Shown here: positions 46,804-59,740 of the stretch, in pieces
Position numbering within the stretch: the first letter of the stretch is position 1
Layout of the letters: each line of letters starts with the position of its first letter
From: Membranipora membranacea
Lineage: Eukaryota; Bryozoa; Gymnolaemata; Cheilostomatida; Membraniporidae
NCBI GenBank assembly: GCA_914767715.1
Contig: OU612073.1
Location: 4,218,001 to 4,278,000 of the forward strand
Direction: 5' to 3'
DNA: 60,000 nt
Translations under genes and position numbers: made by a program
Notes under the pieces: generated by a model
Seen by the model: only the letters and a program-made list of their open reading frames with translations
Database searches by the model: none
Told to the model about the DNA's origin: nothing

Positions 46804-48493
46804 GATTACTCAACTATACTACTGCTACTTACTGGGAAGACATTGCTCTAAGATAGCAACACAGCACTGAAATCAAAACAAAGAAATGCTTTTAAGGCGT
46901 TGATGTCAGCCATTGTTGAATGTTTAGCGCGGTATGGAAACGCAACTGCAAATAAATACAATCGAAAATCAGTTTCCAAAATTCAGGCGCAAGCAAAGCT
47001 CGCTGCAGACCACTGCTTCAAGTTATCTATATGTATTCGCGTTTGCTAAGTTTGCTGACAGTCGTGAGAGAAAGTTAACTGCTTTGAAGGTGTTTTGTAA
47101 ACTCACCAATAATTCACTTGATCTGAAGATGAGAACAGAGTTGGAGGAAGTATAACGGAGATAATGTATCACAATATTGTCGACTAACGAATATCAACAA
47201 GATGTTATCGATTCACAGCAATAGACATGGAAAGAAGGCAAGGTGTGAATGAGTAACAATCTTAGACTAATGACTAGTCTCTTAATATCCCACGACTGAG
47301 TGTTAAGTATGTTGTTCTATGGCACATATACTGGTGCTAGAGTAGATGCCTAGTAAGTATCCGACAAAAAATCAACTGCTGCAGTTACTCAGTACAGTGT
47401 GAGTGGGTACTAACTAATGTATCCTTTACTTCTATAAGCTAGATGATGAGCTTCTATCAGCAGTGCAACAGCACACAATTCAGACTCTAAGGATGAAATA
47501 TACTCCTGGTGTCTTGTTCATGTGCATAAAAGTTATCTTTTTTTGTCTAAAGCTTGATGTATAGAAAGTCACACTTGTTAATTAAATGCTCATTAAATTT
47601 CATAAATAAAAGCAGCAGTGTAAATGATGATCATTATTAAAAGCAACTCATGCTTCTGTACACTTGTTCAAAGTTGTTTACATTGGTTTCTATGCAGCAT
47701 GATGTCATAGAATGATTTGATTGGCTAATGATCTAGCCCTAATACCCACCTTGTTGTTAGTAAGTAAAACTCAGTCTATCAACCGATGGGAAGACAACTC
47801 TCAAGTTTCAAAAATATAACACGCATCACATGTGTGCTGTGTGGAGCAGCCTTACCTCAAAAGTGGCCTTCGAGATGTGTGGATACAAATAACAAACATT
47901 GGAGTTTAATCCAAATTCTTCAGAAAAAAAAAGAAAAAAAGTCTATGAGTCTTTCTTTGCCATTTATGTTCTTGTCATATCATGAAAACATTATAAATGA
48001 CGCATTGTTGCTGACATTAATAGTATTATTTTATATATATGAGCAAAATACAAATATATATATGTGAGCGAAATATATCATATATGGCCCATATATTAGA
48101 GCGAAATTATCAATCTATCAATCAATCAATCAATGAGCTGTTTTTTTTACTAAAGGTATTGAGTTTTAACAATATATAATATCTTTTATTAAATTATTTC
48201 TACTGTAAGTGGTGAGAAGTCAAGGGCTTGAACATGCACAACATTGATGTCATCGTACGTAGAATATCTCCTTAGATATCCACTGAATTTTTTTTCCTTG
48301 ATTTCAAAATACAGTTTACATACAATCCCATTGATAGTTTCATACATAAGCAAGTAAGAACAATGGCTAAGTTTGATGATCATGGTAGCCAGTTAAAATC
48401 TCCTGTCTCCCTGTACAAACACATTTTCATAAAATGTTCATTGGTACATGTCATATGTCATGTGAAATCCCTATCCTCAGTTTGTATTGAACA
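46804..48493. other. Spacer between unidentified gene and PDHA copy A
   Basis: This contains the promoter side of the unidentified minus-strand gene. Open frames of 73 codons (46934-47155, +) and 93 codons (47786-48067, +) are not supported by splice context or similarity. Short AATC and TATA simple repeats lie at 48110-48135 and 48040-48065. Confidence 0.5.
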
Positions 48494-51400
48494 TTATTTA
48501 GATGGATGTAGTGTGCCGTCAGTACCTCGTATAGTGAGCCAGCTATCAGGTTGATTGTATACATCATAGTAAGCTGCCTCTACAGCCGGGTCTGGGTCAC
48601 TAAGAGCTGAACTAACAGCTTCTCTCACCTCATTCTCAGCCTCAGTATCTAACTCCTATCATAGAGAGAACTGGTATGAGATAAACACTAGTACACTTAC
48701 AGAACATTGTAGCAAATGTACAAAGGTGAGCTTGAGTGAGCGTATAGTATAAGCTCTTTAACTTTATACTTAGATACATATGTGATATCATCATTCATGA
48801 AAAAAGGTCGTATTGGGAGTAGACATAATATCTTTAATGTCAATTTCCTGGGAAGTTATGGCTCAAAGTTGTAAAAAAAATCAAAAGCGTGTAGGGAGTC
48901 GCTCCTCCACAAGAAACGAGATAGAACAACTGCTATATTGAAGGATGGTTTTATGAGTGTGCATCATTGACATTGCGTGCGGCGAGCAGTGTTTTATCAA
49001 GGTTTTATGCTGTTTATGATTATGACTATGCTGGAAACTGTTAAGGTCCAATTGTAGATCTCGTTGATACGTAATGAGAATAAGATTAGATTGTAGGTTA
49101 TAAGTTCTACTTATCATACTTACCTTCAACTCTTCCGCAGTAACCAGATTATTCTCTAATGCAATCTTCTTCAACTGTGTGATCGGATCTTTCTCTTTCA
49201 TAAATTTCCAAACTTCCTCTTGAGTCCTATAGCTGAAAATATCGGAAAATCATTATTCGCCGGCTCAGTTGTTAGTTTGGATATTTTTTATAATGAGGAG
49301 TTTTCTCACCTTACCCATAGTTTGGATACAACATCAATGCTCCCATATATTATTGCCTGTCCCCATGAACATAATAACAAATACTATTTATGCGTTTGTG
49401 TTTATAAACAATTCTAGTGGCTCACAATTTGATGCGGTATCACATTGACAGCGTACCCATTATGTAGACATACCTGTTGCCTGGATCAGCCATGGTATGA
49501 CCGTGGAATCTGTATGATTCTACCTCCATTAGGATAGGACCTTTACCAGATCTGCACCAATCAACAGCCCATTCTGTGGCATTCCTTACTGATAGTATGT
49601 TCATTCCATCAACCTAACATGATATACAAGTATAATATACTCCACTTATTGCTTTAAACTCTTTGAAATAACACGCCTGTCTTCACTGTGGTAACATGAT
49701 AGGTTGTTTTTTAAGATGGCACAAAATGCAGCACATTCATAACGACACCCAAAAATTCTAATACTTTATGTATTGGCTTCACTGAAAAAGTTTGAACACA
49801 TGTGTCTGTATCTGTGAAAATATCCATACTGTCTTGGCTAAAGAGGTGCTGTGCTTAGAGCCATGTAGCCGGTGACTGTATGCTGGAGTAAGTATTTTGA
49901 GAGCCCTGAATGCAGTCTAAGAATCACTCTGTAATACTATAGTCAATCATATTTACTATCTACAAACTGAACTCAATCTGAACATCTATGGTACAGTTCT
50001 GTGTATCTACTATTAACTCACCAGAATACCGGGTATATAATCTCCCCTTGTATAAAACTCAGTAACAGCAGCTACTCTGTTGGACACGGTACGGAATGAA
50101 TATTTATTATTCTCACATATGAATATTACAGGCAGGTTCCACAGCTTAGCCATGTTATAACTCTCAAACACCTGCCCTTGGTTAGCTGCTCCCTCTCCAT
50201 ACAAGGTCAGACAGACATTATCTGTGCCCTCATACTTCATAGCTAAAGCTACACCTGATCCCAGAGGTACCTAATAAGGACAGATACAGGATACAAAGTA
50301 ATCAGATACAATGAGGTCAGTCTGTTTCTGAGCCTGACATGGATACAATAGAAGTGTCATCTTCAGACCAATTATTTTGACATATTCACCATTCTAGGTT
50401 GTATTATAAGATACACCAGTACCTCAGCGTGGAGTACTCTGCTTCCTAATTCAGTGCCATGTCCCAATCATCAGCAAAAAATGATGTATTACCTAACCCA
50501 CCTGAGCACCGATAATGCCATTTCCTCCGAAAAAGTTATCCCCATACATATGCATAGATCCTCCTTTACCCTTGGAACAGCCGGTTTCTCTCCCTTAAAC
50601 AACATTTGAAATGAATTTTTTAAAGATTCAATACTTATATGATCCATATGTCGATGCTATGACATAAATTGCATCATCCCATGAGTCTGATTTTCATACA
50701 TTTGGAATTGCCTTCCCACAGTCAGCTTATTCTTTTTAACTTTATTGGTATAAGTTTCATTTTATTTTACACAATTTTATTTGGCAGACAATGTCATCCT
50801 GGATGGATGTTTTCCATAATTTTAATAATAATTTTAGAAACTGCAAAATCTGGCAAAACATATTCCCAGCTAAAAAACTTGGCTTGTAGTTGTTCCATCT
50901 AACTCCTCAAATGAATAGTTAGATGGAATAACTACAGCCAAGTCTTTACAGCTTTGAAAGAGATTATTTATAGTAGTGTGAGCTGTTGCTGGGACTCACA
51001 CTCGCAGTTTTGAAGAAACAACAGCGCGTCTAAGTCAATTCAAGCTGTTTTGAACAGGAGAGGCTGCTTTACTACCCCAGAACAATACATTCTAGCTTAG
51101 CTGACGATATGTTGTGCTGAATTTTGCATTTTTTAGAAATTCTGGAAATTACATTGATGACATGGAATAAAATTAAATACAGTAATAACTTTCTCGAAAA
51201 AGTTTTGCACACAGAATAAGATAAAGTGAACTTTGGTTTATTACTGTATGGAATGTTATGAACCCTCAGTTTGAACCATTATGAATCGTACATAGCTGAG
51301 ATAAGATGATGAATAAAAATGATAATAGACAAAAATTACAACATAAAATCTTACTGGTATATTACATACCTGTGAGTTCTGCGAGTATTGCAGACATGGG

Positions 51401-53153
51401 TACATGTCTGACATAGGCCCAGCCGTGATCTCTATATGTGGTGATCACTGCATCAGAGTGCCTGATAATAGATTCCATTCCAACACAACATGCTTCCTAC
51501 ATAATTATATAGTTCTAATGTAGACATAAAAATTGGTGATTGGTATTTATGTTTGAGTCATGCAACATCAAATTATAACAGGCATATGTTAGCTACTGTA
51601 CTAGGTGGAACATCATAAGTTAGCATGGTTCAAACGGCTTCAAGAGATTTAAAAAAATTCCATTATAAAAAGCTCTAAATTCTCCCTTGTTGCCATTGAG
51701 CCCTTACAATTCCAATAGATCGCTCAAAGTTTGTGTATAATGGATTGTTAAAACGAGAAAAATATGATTATCAGCTCTGAATATTAGCACTTTAACATCA
51801 TTCGGTTTCATTTAACAGAATTAATATCGTTACATTGGAGCATGGATGTTAATGTACCAATAGGTTCCCCTTGGGAATACTTGATTCAGCCTCCGAGGTT
51901 ACTTCAAATCATTAACCAACATACCAACATACCAACATGAATGATCCCCAAAATGATCACAGTGATTTAAATGTGTACGCAGGGTAGAGTAAAGGTTCCC
52001 TGGTAACTACAGCCGATGAATCATTACCTGCCCATCGTAGAGATGACAGTATGCTCTGATCTCCCCTTTTTCATACAAGTTAGCTGCAGCGAGCTCCATC
52101 TTCCTGATAGCTACCATCTGTCTGTAATACCGTAACGCTTCATCTCGAGTAATAACTGCATGGACAGGGGGACCCGACTCCAATCTATGTAGTTTGTATG
52201 GCTGCAACAAATAAACAATAAACAGCAATTGCCTAGATTAATGATGGTGCAGTAAAGGGTCTACCTGTACTGTTAATGACACAGTGTCAGCGGTGTGACC
52301 AGTGAAGGGAGAGTTAACGACACAGTGTCAGCGGTGTGACCTGCGAAGGGAGAGTTAACGACACAGTGCCAGCGGTGTGACCAGTGAAGGGAGAGCAACT
52401 CCGGAATGCAGGAAAAATTCCATCAAACTCAATCTAATATAACAAGGAAATTGACGATTGGTTTAGTTTGAGAATACCGAGGCTGAAGCTAGAAAACTCT
52501 ATGTTAATGAGCTAACAGAAACTCACTGTGAGACACAACAAAGTCGCTGCTAATATACATATATATATATATATATATTTATAAAAACACAGCGATAATA
52601 CATCAGATGAACTCCATTCCTTACCTCAATCTGGACATGTGCCTGGCTTGTAGAACAGTAACCAGCTCTTGATATATTTCCAGAGAGCTGTCAAAAGATA
52701 AAAAATAAACATATTGGTATCACTGTTTACCCAGAATCCTAATGGTAATTTTATGGCAGTTCATTTTTAAATAACATATATGATTTTAGCGGTATCCTTG
52801 ATCCTGTATCGACAACAGAGTATAGCAACAGTGCCTTGATTATTACGATAGTCATCCATAACTACCCCCAAAATAATTTTAAGATAAACAAATTGACAAC
52901 AAAATCCAAATGGCATGTTTATGAAGGTTTATAAAGTTTTACTCCCTGGTTTTACATGTCAGAAATACTCGTTTGTCTAAAATACAAAGCTAGTTTTAAA
53001 AAATTGAGAGGTACTCTATAATATCATAGATACACGATAGTAAACAAACGCGAGACAACAAAAGAGCCAACTACCTATTATGTAACCTGTGAACTAGTTT
53101 TGTTTATAAATAAGTACCTGAGTATGGAGCCGGCCAACTATTCTACTCAACAT
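48494..53153 (-). CDS. Pyruvate dehydrogenase E1-alpha-like, divergent copy A
   Basis: Exons in transcript order: 53153-53118, 52687-52625, 52201-52028, 51496-51370, 50593-50502, 50270-50022, 49613-49474, 49232-49124, 48655-48494; 1152 nt, 383 aa plus stop. The N-terminus [12 protein letters not shown]... is Arg/Ser-rich without acids, as in mitochondrial targeting peptides. Family motifs follow: [68 protein letters not shown] and [11 protein letters not shown]. Key positions differ from the family and from copy B: GEG for the GDG metal ligand, YSFRT for YGMGT, YRDHG for YRAHG, and HTMADPG for HSMSDPG. The second phosphorylation serine (SYR) is kept. The frame is intact with good splice sites, so it is not an obvious pseudogene. 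It may be a low-activity, altered or pseudo-enzyme subunit. Confidence 0.93.
50877..50943. mobile_element. 67-bp palindromic element
   Basis: The left arm ACTTGGCTTGTAGTTGTTCC, then ATCTAACT, pairs with AGTTAGATGGAATAACTACA, then GCCAAGT, with one 1-nt gap and one substitution over 27-28 bp. A 12-nt loop separates them. It is in intron 4 of PDHA copy A. No flanking duplication is clear. Confidence 0.65.
52272..52395. repeat. 41-bp tandem repeat, three copies
   Basis: GTTAACGACACAGTGTCAGC, then GGTGTGACCAGTGAAGGGAGA, occurs three times with few changes. It is in intron 2 of PDHA copy A, 70-190 nt upstream of the exon 3 acceptor. Confidence 0.9.
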
Positions 53154-54260
53154 GTTGATAGCCAGTTAAGGATTGATCCAGATGGAGTGATTGTATTACA
53201 GGTATGAGGTTTACATAATGGTACTGTTGTACATGCAGTTTATCATCTTATATCATCTAACATTAGTAACCCGTAATCATCTAAATTAGGCTTTCAATAT
53301 TGACAAATATTTGCAGTGCAATGTCCTAATAATGTTCAAAAATGTTTGATGACAGGCCATGTGCTTGGCAGGCCACAAATTATCAGGATATCTAATGACA
53401 GGTCATACATCAATAGTAGATATATAGTCTAAGCAGAGACTATAGATATATATATATATCTGTAGTCTCTGGTCTAAGCTCAGAGGAGCCGAGGGTAATA
53501 TCATATATAATAGACATCAAGCTGATTTATATATATAATGTACACCATGGTTCATGTGTTTGAGGCGCTTGAATCATGGTATCTAACTGAAGACATACCA
53601 TTTTGTGTACCTGGCAACAAGTTAAAATCCATCATCATCAAAAGGATATGTAACGCTAGCATTTGTTGGTGAGCAGATTCAAGTAACATGAAATTTTTGT
53701 GATTTATACCAAAATTATTATTATTATCTATTAGTGTGAATGGGATGGCAATAAGAAAGAGAATAGCTGATTCATCCTTGTTTATTTTACAGAGATTCCA
53801 CTATCTTATAGAAACAACATTCAGATCAAATAAATGGGCCTAGGTACCTGATTACCTACCTACAGGACATACAGACTTATACAGCTGGAACTTAGAGCAA
53901 TCACTGATGGAGCATCAACCAAACATCACACTAAAGTAGTGTATGAGAAATATACTGAGAGTTCAATGGTATGAGATAGAGCATAATCTCCCTACTCATA
54001 GCGCATAATCTTTAGTATCTTTGGAATAAAACAGACCTTACCAGGCTAAATATAGGAGCAGTTTTCCTAGAGAATATTCACTGAAGCTACACAAAGCTAT
54101 ATAAAGAGAATCCAGGTATATAGAGCCAAACAAAAATAAAAGTGCAGTTTATCGATAACTCCTTGTGTAGTCTTACAAAGGAGGTAATGATGAAAGATTC
54201 TGGTAATCAGTGTCCTATATATAGTTTATTATCTGTGGTTCAGTGCTCACGACTCAGCGC
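53154..54260. other. Spacer between the two PDHA genes
   Basis: This 1.1 kb must hold the promoter of copy A and the 3' end of copy B. At about 53425-53478 an imperfect palindrome (GTCTAAGCAGAGACTATAGA on one side, its complement on the other) surrounds an AT run. No further gene is visible. Confidence 0.5.
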
Positions 54261-57200
54261 TCACTTAGAGGCATGGTATGCAGAGTCAGTACCGCGTACT
54301 GCGTAGTCTGAATCTGGTTTCACATAGATATCATTATACATCTCTACTAAAGGTAGCTCTATATCCTCTTTAGCTATTTTGATGGCTTCTTTCACTTCTT
54401 CTTTCACCTCTTTATCTAAAGCCTGGAATGAGAACATTGATGATACACATCGAGGAAGCCAACATTCAATATCCTTTCAATCTTCTATGTATCTATACAA
54501 CCTAATATTTCGCAGACTGACCAACTAAATCATTAGGTACAGAGTGATGGAGGACCTTCTATATTGAGGCAATGCTAAAACATATATATAAATAGTATTC
54601 ATATGTTGATGGCTTATAACAAGCACTACGATATCTGAAATGCGAGTTAATATGCTATAAATGAGAGTTGTGTTCTCTCTGAACTACATGTTCAAGGAGA
54701 AGACAACTCCTACTTTATCCTAATTTTCCTTTCCCTGCCTTGACCATTTTACTGCGCAGACAACCAAACTTACCTGTAAATCCTCAGGTGTGACGAGGTT
54801 ATGTTCTAGAATAGTATTCTTGAATTGATTTATGGGATCTCTGAGCTTTCTTACTTCTTGCACCTCATCCCTGGTCCGGTAACTGATAATTATACAGAAG
54901 ATGAGATCAGTTATTACAGGAATAGGCTTCAGCAGAGTCAATATTTAGGTAACGATTCTGTACATGAGGACATTTGATCAACAGTATTATACCGAATCAA
55001 TTGTCTTCATAATAAATACCAGGCAATGCAGTCATATGCACAATGAACCAACCCTCTGACACTCAATTTTTCCTCTTTTTGATAGGCGAAATATGCAATA
55101 TAAGCCATAATTATATAATATATGAAGTTTATGATACAGACCTGGTGCCTGGATCTGACATACTGTGACCGTGATATCTATAAGTCTCCACCTCCATCAC
55201 TAGGGGACCTTTACCTGATCTACACCAGTCAGCAGCCCACTCCATAGCATTCCTAACAGCTACTACATTCATACCATCTACCTGTCAGTATAATCAACAG
55301 AAACATACAATGAGAAACGTCTAATAGTGGTAGATCACATTATCAGTGTGTTAGCACATGTGATTGAAGTTTGATCGCAAATTCCAGGATAATAATTAAT
55401 TCAAAACAAGTATTCTACATGTTTGTGTACCTACATGCAGATTCTCAAAAGTAAGCAATGTATATATCCAAGTCAAAAATATTTTTTTGCACAATTCAAT
55501 GATGACACCACTGCGCTTATCTACAGTTGATACCCAAAACAGACTTGGACTGTCTTACCCATATACCAGGGCTATAATCTCCTCTACTGTATAACTTACC
55601 CAGATACCAGGGCTATAATCTCCTCTACTGTATAACTTACCCAGATACCAGGGATATAGTCTCCTCGACTGTAGAATTCAATGGATGCTGCAGCTCTGTT
55701 ACTAGCTGTTCCCATACCGTACTTATTATTCTCACATATAAATATACATGGCAGATCCCACAGCTTAGCCATGTTATATGTCTCGAAAACCTGTCCCTGG
55801 TTCGCCGCCCCGTCACCATATAGAGAAAGGCATATGTTGTCTGTTCCGTTGTATTTCATGGCCAGGGCGATTCCAGCACCTAGTGGTACCTATGATGGTA
55901 AAAACATGGCTAGTTATATTGATATATATAAAACTGTAATTGGCATCCTTTTAGTGCCTGATCAGTGATTGGGTCTTGTGGGTCTGTCTATCATACAACT
56001 ATTAGGGGTTCATGATGTTTTTTTTCAGGATTATCTTGACTGTCTCTCTTTCTAAACACATACACCACTATAATAATGATTGGCGTACCCCTCTGTATAA
56101 CCTCACTCTGTATAACCTTACTCTGTATAACCTTACTCTGAGTTCAATCACATCTTACCTGAGCACCAACAATGCCATTACCACCATAAAATCCATCACC
56201 ATACATATGCATAGAACCTCCCTTTCCTTTTGCGCAACCGCCTCGTTTTCCTAAAAACAAAAGAATGGGCTAGGTAAGTTGGCAAAGTTGGTAAGTCATT
56301 CAGCATACAATAGATGGTGGAGCATCAGAGGATGTATTCTCTGATCTGTCACATAGCGAGAAAAGAATTATGTACATATTACTATATTGCTGTGAATGGG
56401 CCAATATACCATAGTCTGTTATTTGATAGGGTGATAAACAATGAAACATCATCAAAATATAAGGCTTTTTCTTTGCCAAATATAAAAGATATATTAGTAT
56501 ACATAGTATACATTCAAGTAAACCAATTCAGATTGAGTAAAATCACAGCACGGCTGCATTTCCTATACACAATTACTCGTTTGGATGCAGACAGAACTAT
56601 GATACATACCTGTAAGTTCAGCGAGGATTGCTGACATGGCCACGCCTCTAACATAAGTCCAGCCATGAGCTCTATATGCTGTGATAACAGCATCAGTTGG
56701 CCTCAGTACATCCTCCATTCCAACACAACAAGCTTCCTACCAGATATATCAGTTATATAAGACAGGGTAACAAACATAGCCAACACATGCAGCTTCTCTA
56801 CGGTGTAACCCTAACTCATATCACAGTATATCTATGAAAAGATGACATTTCATAATGTGAAGTAGTCTGAGCCCTCCAGATTCTTGCCCCCATCCGCAAC
56901 CCCCGGAAGCAAGCTGTAAAACTTCATAGAGAGATGTGCATATCTTTCTAAAATTTTTCGCCAGCCCCAAATTGACAGGTAGTGCTATGTTCTGAGACAA
57001 AATGTTACTATGTCTGAATAAGTTTTCCTGATTACGGAATTAGAGGTTGTAATTCTACCTGTCCTGAGTAGAGATGACAGAAGCCTCTTATCTCCTTACT
57101 CTTGTACATGTTACTCGCTTCTGTCTCCATTTTCCTGACAGCAACCATCTGCCTGTAAAACTTCATAGCATCTTCTCTGGTCAGAACCGCCGAGTTGGCT

Positions 57201-59140
57201 GGCCCATCCTCGATACCGTGTAACTTGTACGGCTGAAAAATATGGATATAAAATTAACAACAATGAGATAATGAGATGAAATGAGTTAGGAGTTCATGTC
57301 ATTGATTTATAGAGTAGCAGGTAGTTAAACAGCAGCTGTAATTATGATTATGAAATTACGAAGATTTATGTTACCTCAAAATCGAGTTGCACTTGGCTGA
57401 CGGTACTGTAAGCTGACTTCGATGCATTGCCCAGACGACCAGCCTGAAACATAAATCACTCATGGCAAACAGATAACAGGTAATACGGTGTTTTGGACCT
57501 CCAAATGTGGCAGGGAAGTGTTCATTTCAATAGTATTTAGTGACAGTACCCTGCTTTCAAGTTTTGGTTTTCATAAAGGGGTTGTAGTTCACGCAGTGCC
57601 TTTTGAACAACAGAGCATTAGAAGCATTTTTCTTTTGACATTCAGCATAGGACTGTGTTGCCAAATTGGACTGTTATTGGAATGAAGCTAGTTTGAACGA
57701 CCTCCCCTTTAAAAACTCAGATGATGGTACAGCTGGCTCATGACAATGGTACAATAATGTGCATGGATGGGATTGCAAGCGTTACGATATTCCTTATGCA
57801 AAGAATCCTAAATGAGAAGTAATTGCATCAGTAGACAAATAACGAACTCCCCTCCCTCCGTCTCGAAGGGAAGAGGAATCATTGAGTGGACAGAATACTT
57901 TTGTGTGTGAGTGGCACTAGGACATTGTCAGTCTGCGATTACAAGAATATCTATCGCAAAATATATATTACATATCCAACTCTTGTATTTTGTTACAAAT
58001 AATCAGGCACCCCAGGCGTAACAATCAAAGATGCTTTGCACGCAGTCCGCAGCCGACCTGTTCTAAGTTTGAATATTTATATGCAAAATAACTAGACATG
58101 TTTGTACAATGACAAAATCCATGGGTTGGCAAGTCTCAGATACCTCTGTTGCACACACACACACAATCCTTTATGAAGAATAATTAAAAGCTACAACAAC
58201 AACATGGTAGAACAAAACATATTTCATACTACTAAAGTCACAAACCATAATTCAAATGTGAGTCAAGAAGTTATTTTTTTCCTTGCTACCGTCCATAGGG
58301 TGAAACTTTTACTCCTATTGCAATAATTGGTTAACCCTTACAGCATAGCAATGACTATAATCAGTCTATGACTATGATGTAAAGGAAACTGCATACAAGC
58401 AGTTGGTCAGACCTGTATTAGAATATGCGTCTGTCGCCTGAGATTCTGTAACAGAAACTCAGGCCAAACGACTAGAATCTGTCCACCGACGAGCTGCACG
58501 CCTGATCTGCAGTATCCGACCGCAAAACCAGCACAACCAGTCTCTTACAGCAGCTTAACCTGCCACCACTTTCCCAGCGTAGAGGTGAGCGCAGGCTAAA
58601 AGTATTTAGCCAATACCATCACAACAATCCATCAGTTCTCGCTAAATACATCACTAGATCAGCACATAACTCAGCACGCCGCCACCAGCACCAGTATTTC
58701 ACTCCCCAAACCAACACCACTCACTGTCGACGATCGTTCTTCATCCGAACAGCGAGAGAATGGAATATGCTGCCTGACACCAGTCATCTACTGAGCCCCC
58801 AATGTGTCTAATATAAGCCTGTTATTTGAAAATTTGTTGCTGACCTGGAATGATAAACCGATTGTGGCACAATGGTTTCTAAAGTGTAGAGGCTGTAGAG
58901 GCTGGTGCTGGAAACCTGCCAACTTGCAGGTAAACATGCAGGTAAACATGATGAGTTTATTTAAAATTTATTGAATTGAGCAAAGTTACGCTTACTTACT
59001 TACACTACAGTCTAGGCCTACACAATGATGACTTATTGGTTGGTCCACAAAACTCTATCCTACGCACAGTGGAAATCTTTAAAAAAAAATAGGCTCCCTC
59101 TTACCTGGCTGGCTATCTTCTGAAAGTAATGCCTAAGCAT
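54261..59140 (-). CDS. PDHA1: Pyruvate dehydrogenase E1-alpha, canonical copy B
   Basis: Exons in transcript order: 59140-59105, 57443-57375, 57232-57059, 56736-56610, 56250-56159, 55889-55641, 55281-55142, 54882-54774, 54422-54261; 1158 nt, 385 aa plus stop. It encodes the alpha subunit of the mitochondrial pyruvate dehydrogenase E1 heterotetramer, which decarboxylates pyruvate with thiamine diphosphate. The targeting peptide is [20 protein letters not shown]. Canonical motifs are [59 protein letters not shown] and [16 protein letters not shown] with both regulatory serines. Site 3 (S in GMGTS of mammals) is Ala here. Intron positions and phases equal those of copy A for all eight introns, so the two arose by tandem duplication. 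The exon 7 donor is GTCTGT, which is unusual. Confidence 0.96.
55556..55680 (-). repeat. 41-bp repeat of exon end plus 5' splice site
   Basis: On the minus strand the last 33 nt of PDHA-B exon 6 and its donor (TACAGTCGAGGAGACTATAT...TGG then GTAAGTTA) are repeated three times with a 41-bp period. This places donors at 55640, 55599 and 55558 (the last GTAAGACA). Downstream copies have AGC for ATC and are slightly diverged. Use of a later donor would shift frame. Confidence 0.9.
56092..56142 (-). repeat. 15-bp minisatellite beside a 5' splice site
   Basis: Three copies of TAAGGTTATACAGAG (minus strand; last variant GTGAGG) begin about 17 nt after the donor of PDHA-B exon 5 (GTAAGA at 56158). 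Confidence 0.85.
58391..58800 (+). pseudogene. LINE reverse transcriptase C-terminal fragment
   Basis: Translation gives [16 protein letters not shown], then a TGA stop, [18 protein letters not shown], a second stop, [17 protein letters not shown] and [17 protein letters not shown] after a frame change. This is the thumb/C-terminal region typical of CR1/Jockey-type non-LTR retrotransposons. Stops and frame shifts show it is dead. It lies in intron 1 of PDHA-B, on the opposite strand. Confidence 0.8.
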
Positions 59141-59737
59141 CTTCTCAGCGCTTTCCTTGCTGTGTAAGCTAACTTCTGCACACACAAAGTTTATCTCCTG
59201 GTAAGATTTGGCCAATATTGGTGAGTTTTATCATATCAACTTTAAAACCAGTGGACATTAATATATTTTACCTGCATTCTTGTATTTACATACAATTTTT
59301 AGCATTATTCATACCTCCCACAGTAGAGCGCCAAATTTGAAGTGAAAACTGAATTTATTGCTGGATTTCATCTCATCTTCTCTTGTAGCCTTGTAGCCTA
59401 CTGTAACTTTACACACAACTGATGTTATATTGTTAGGAGATCAAATTTGGAGAAACTAGATCATAAAATGCTAACCCCAACCATACGACAACTTTCGTGT
59501 CATTCTTCTTCAAAGAATGGTAAGTTTAGAAAGAGAGTGACACAGACAGAACAGTTCTGCTTCAGTCTCACACACAAAGTTTAGTAGAGTAAGTAAAGTT
59601 AAGTAAGACCATAGGAACTGCGGCAGTCCTATGAGTAAGATGTAGGTAGTAGGTAGGCCTATGCTAGAGGGCAGTGCATGATGATATTGATGATAGTTAG
59701 TAATACTAATTTGCCAACAAGTTATTATCTATCTATG
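59141..59737. other. Region upstream of PDHA copy B
   Basis: This is the probable promoter and 5' UTR side of copy B, which is read leftward. I see no exon or clear element. TAAG-rich simple sequence lies at 59585-59612. Confidence 0.4.
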
Positions 59738-59740
59738 TAC

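Noticed and set aside
46934-47155. 73-codon + strand frame divergent from the unidentified gene
   Set aside because: It starts close to the neighbour's promoter, but no downstream exon or similarity supports it.
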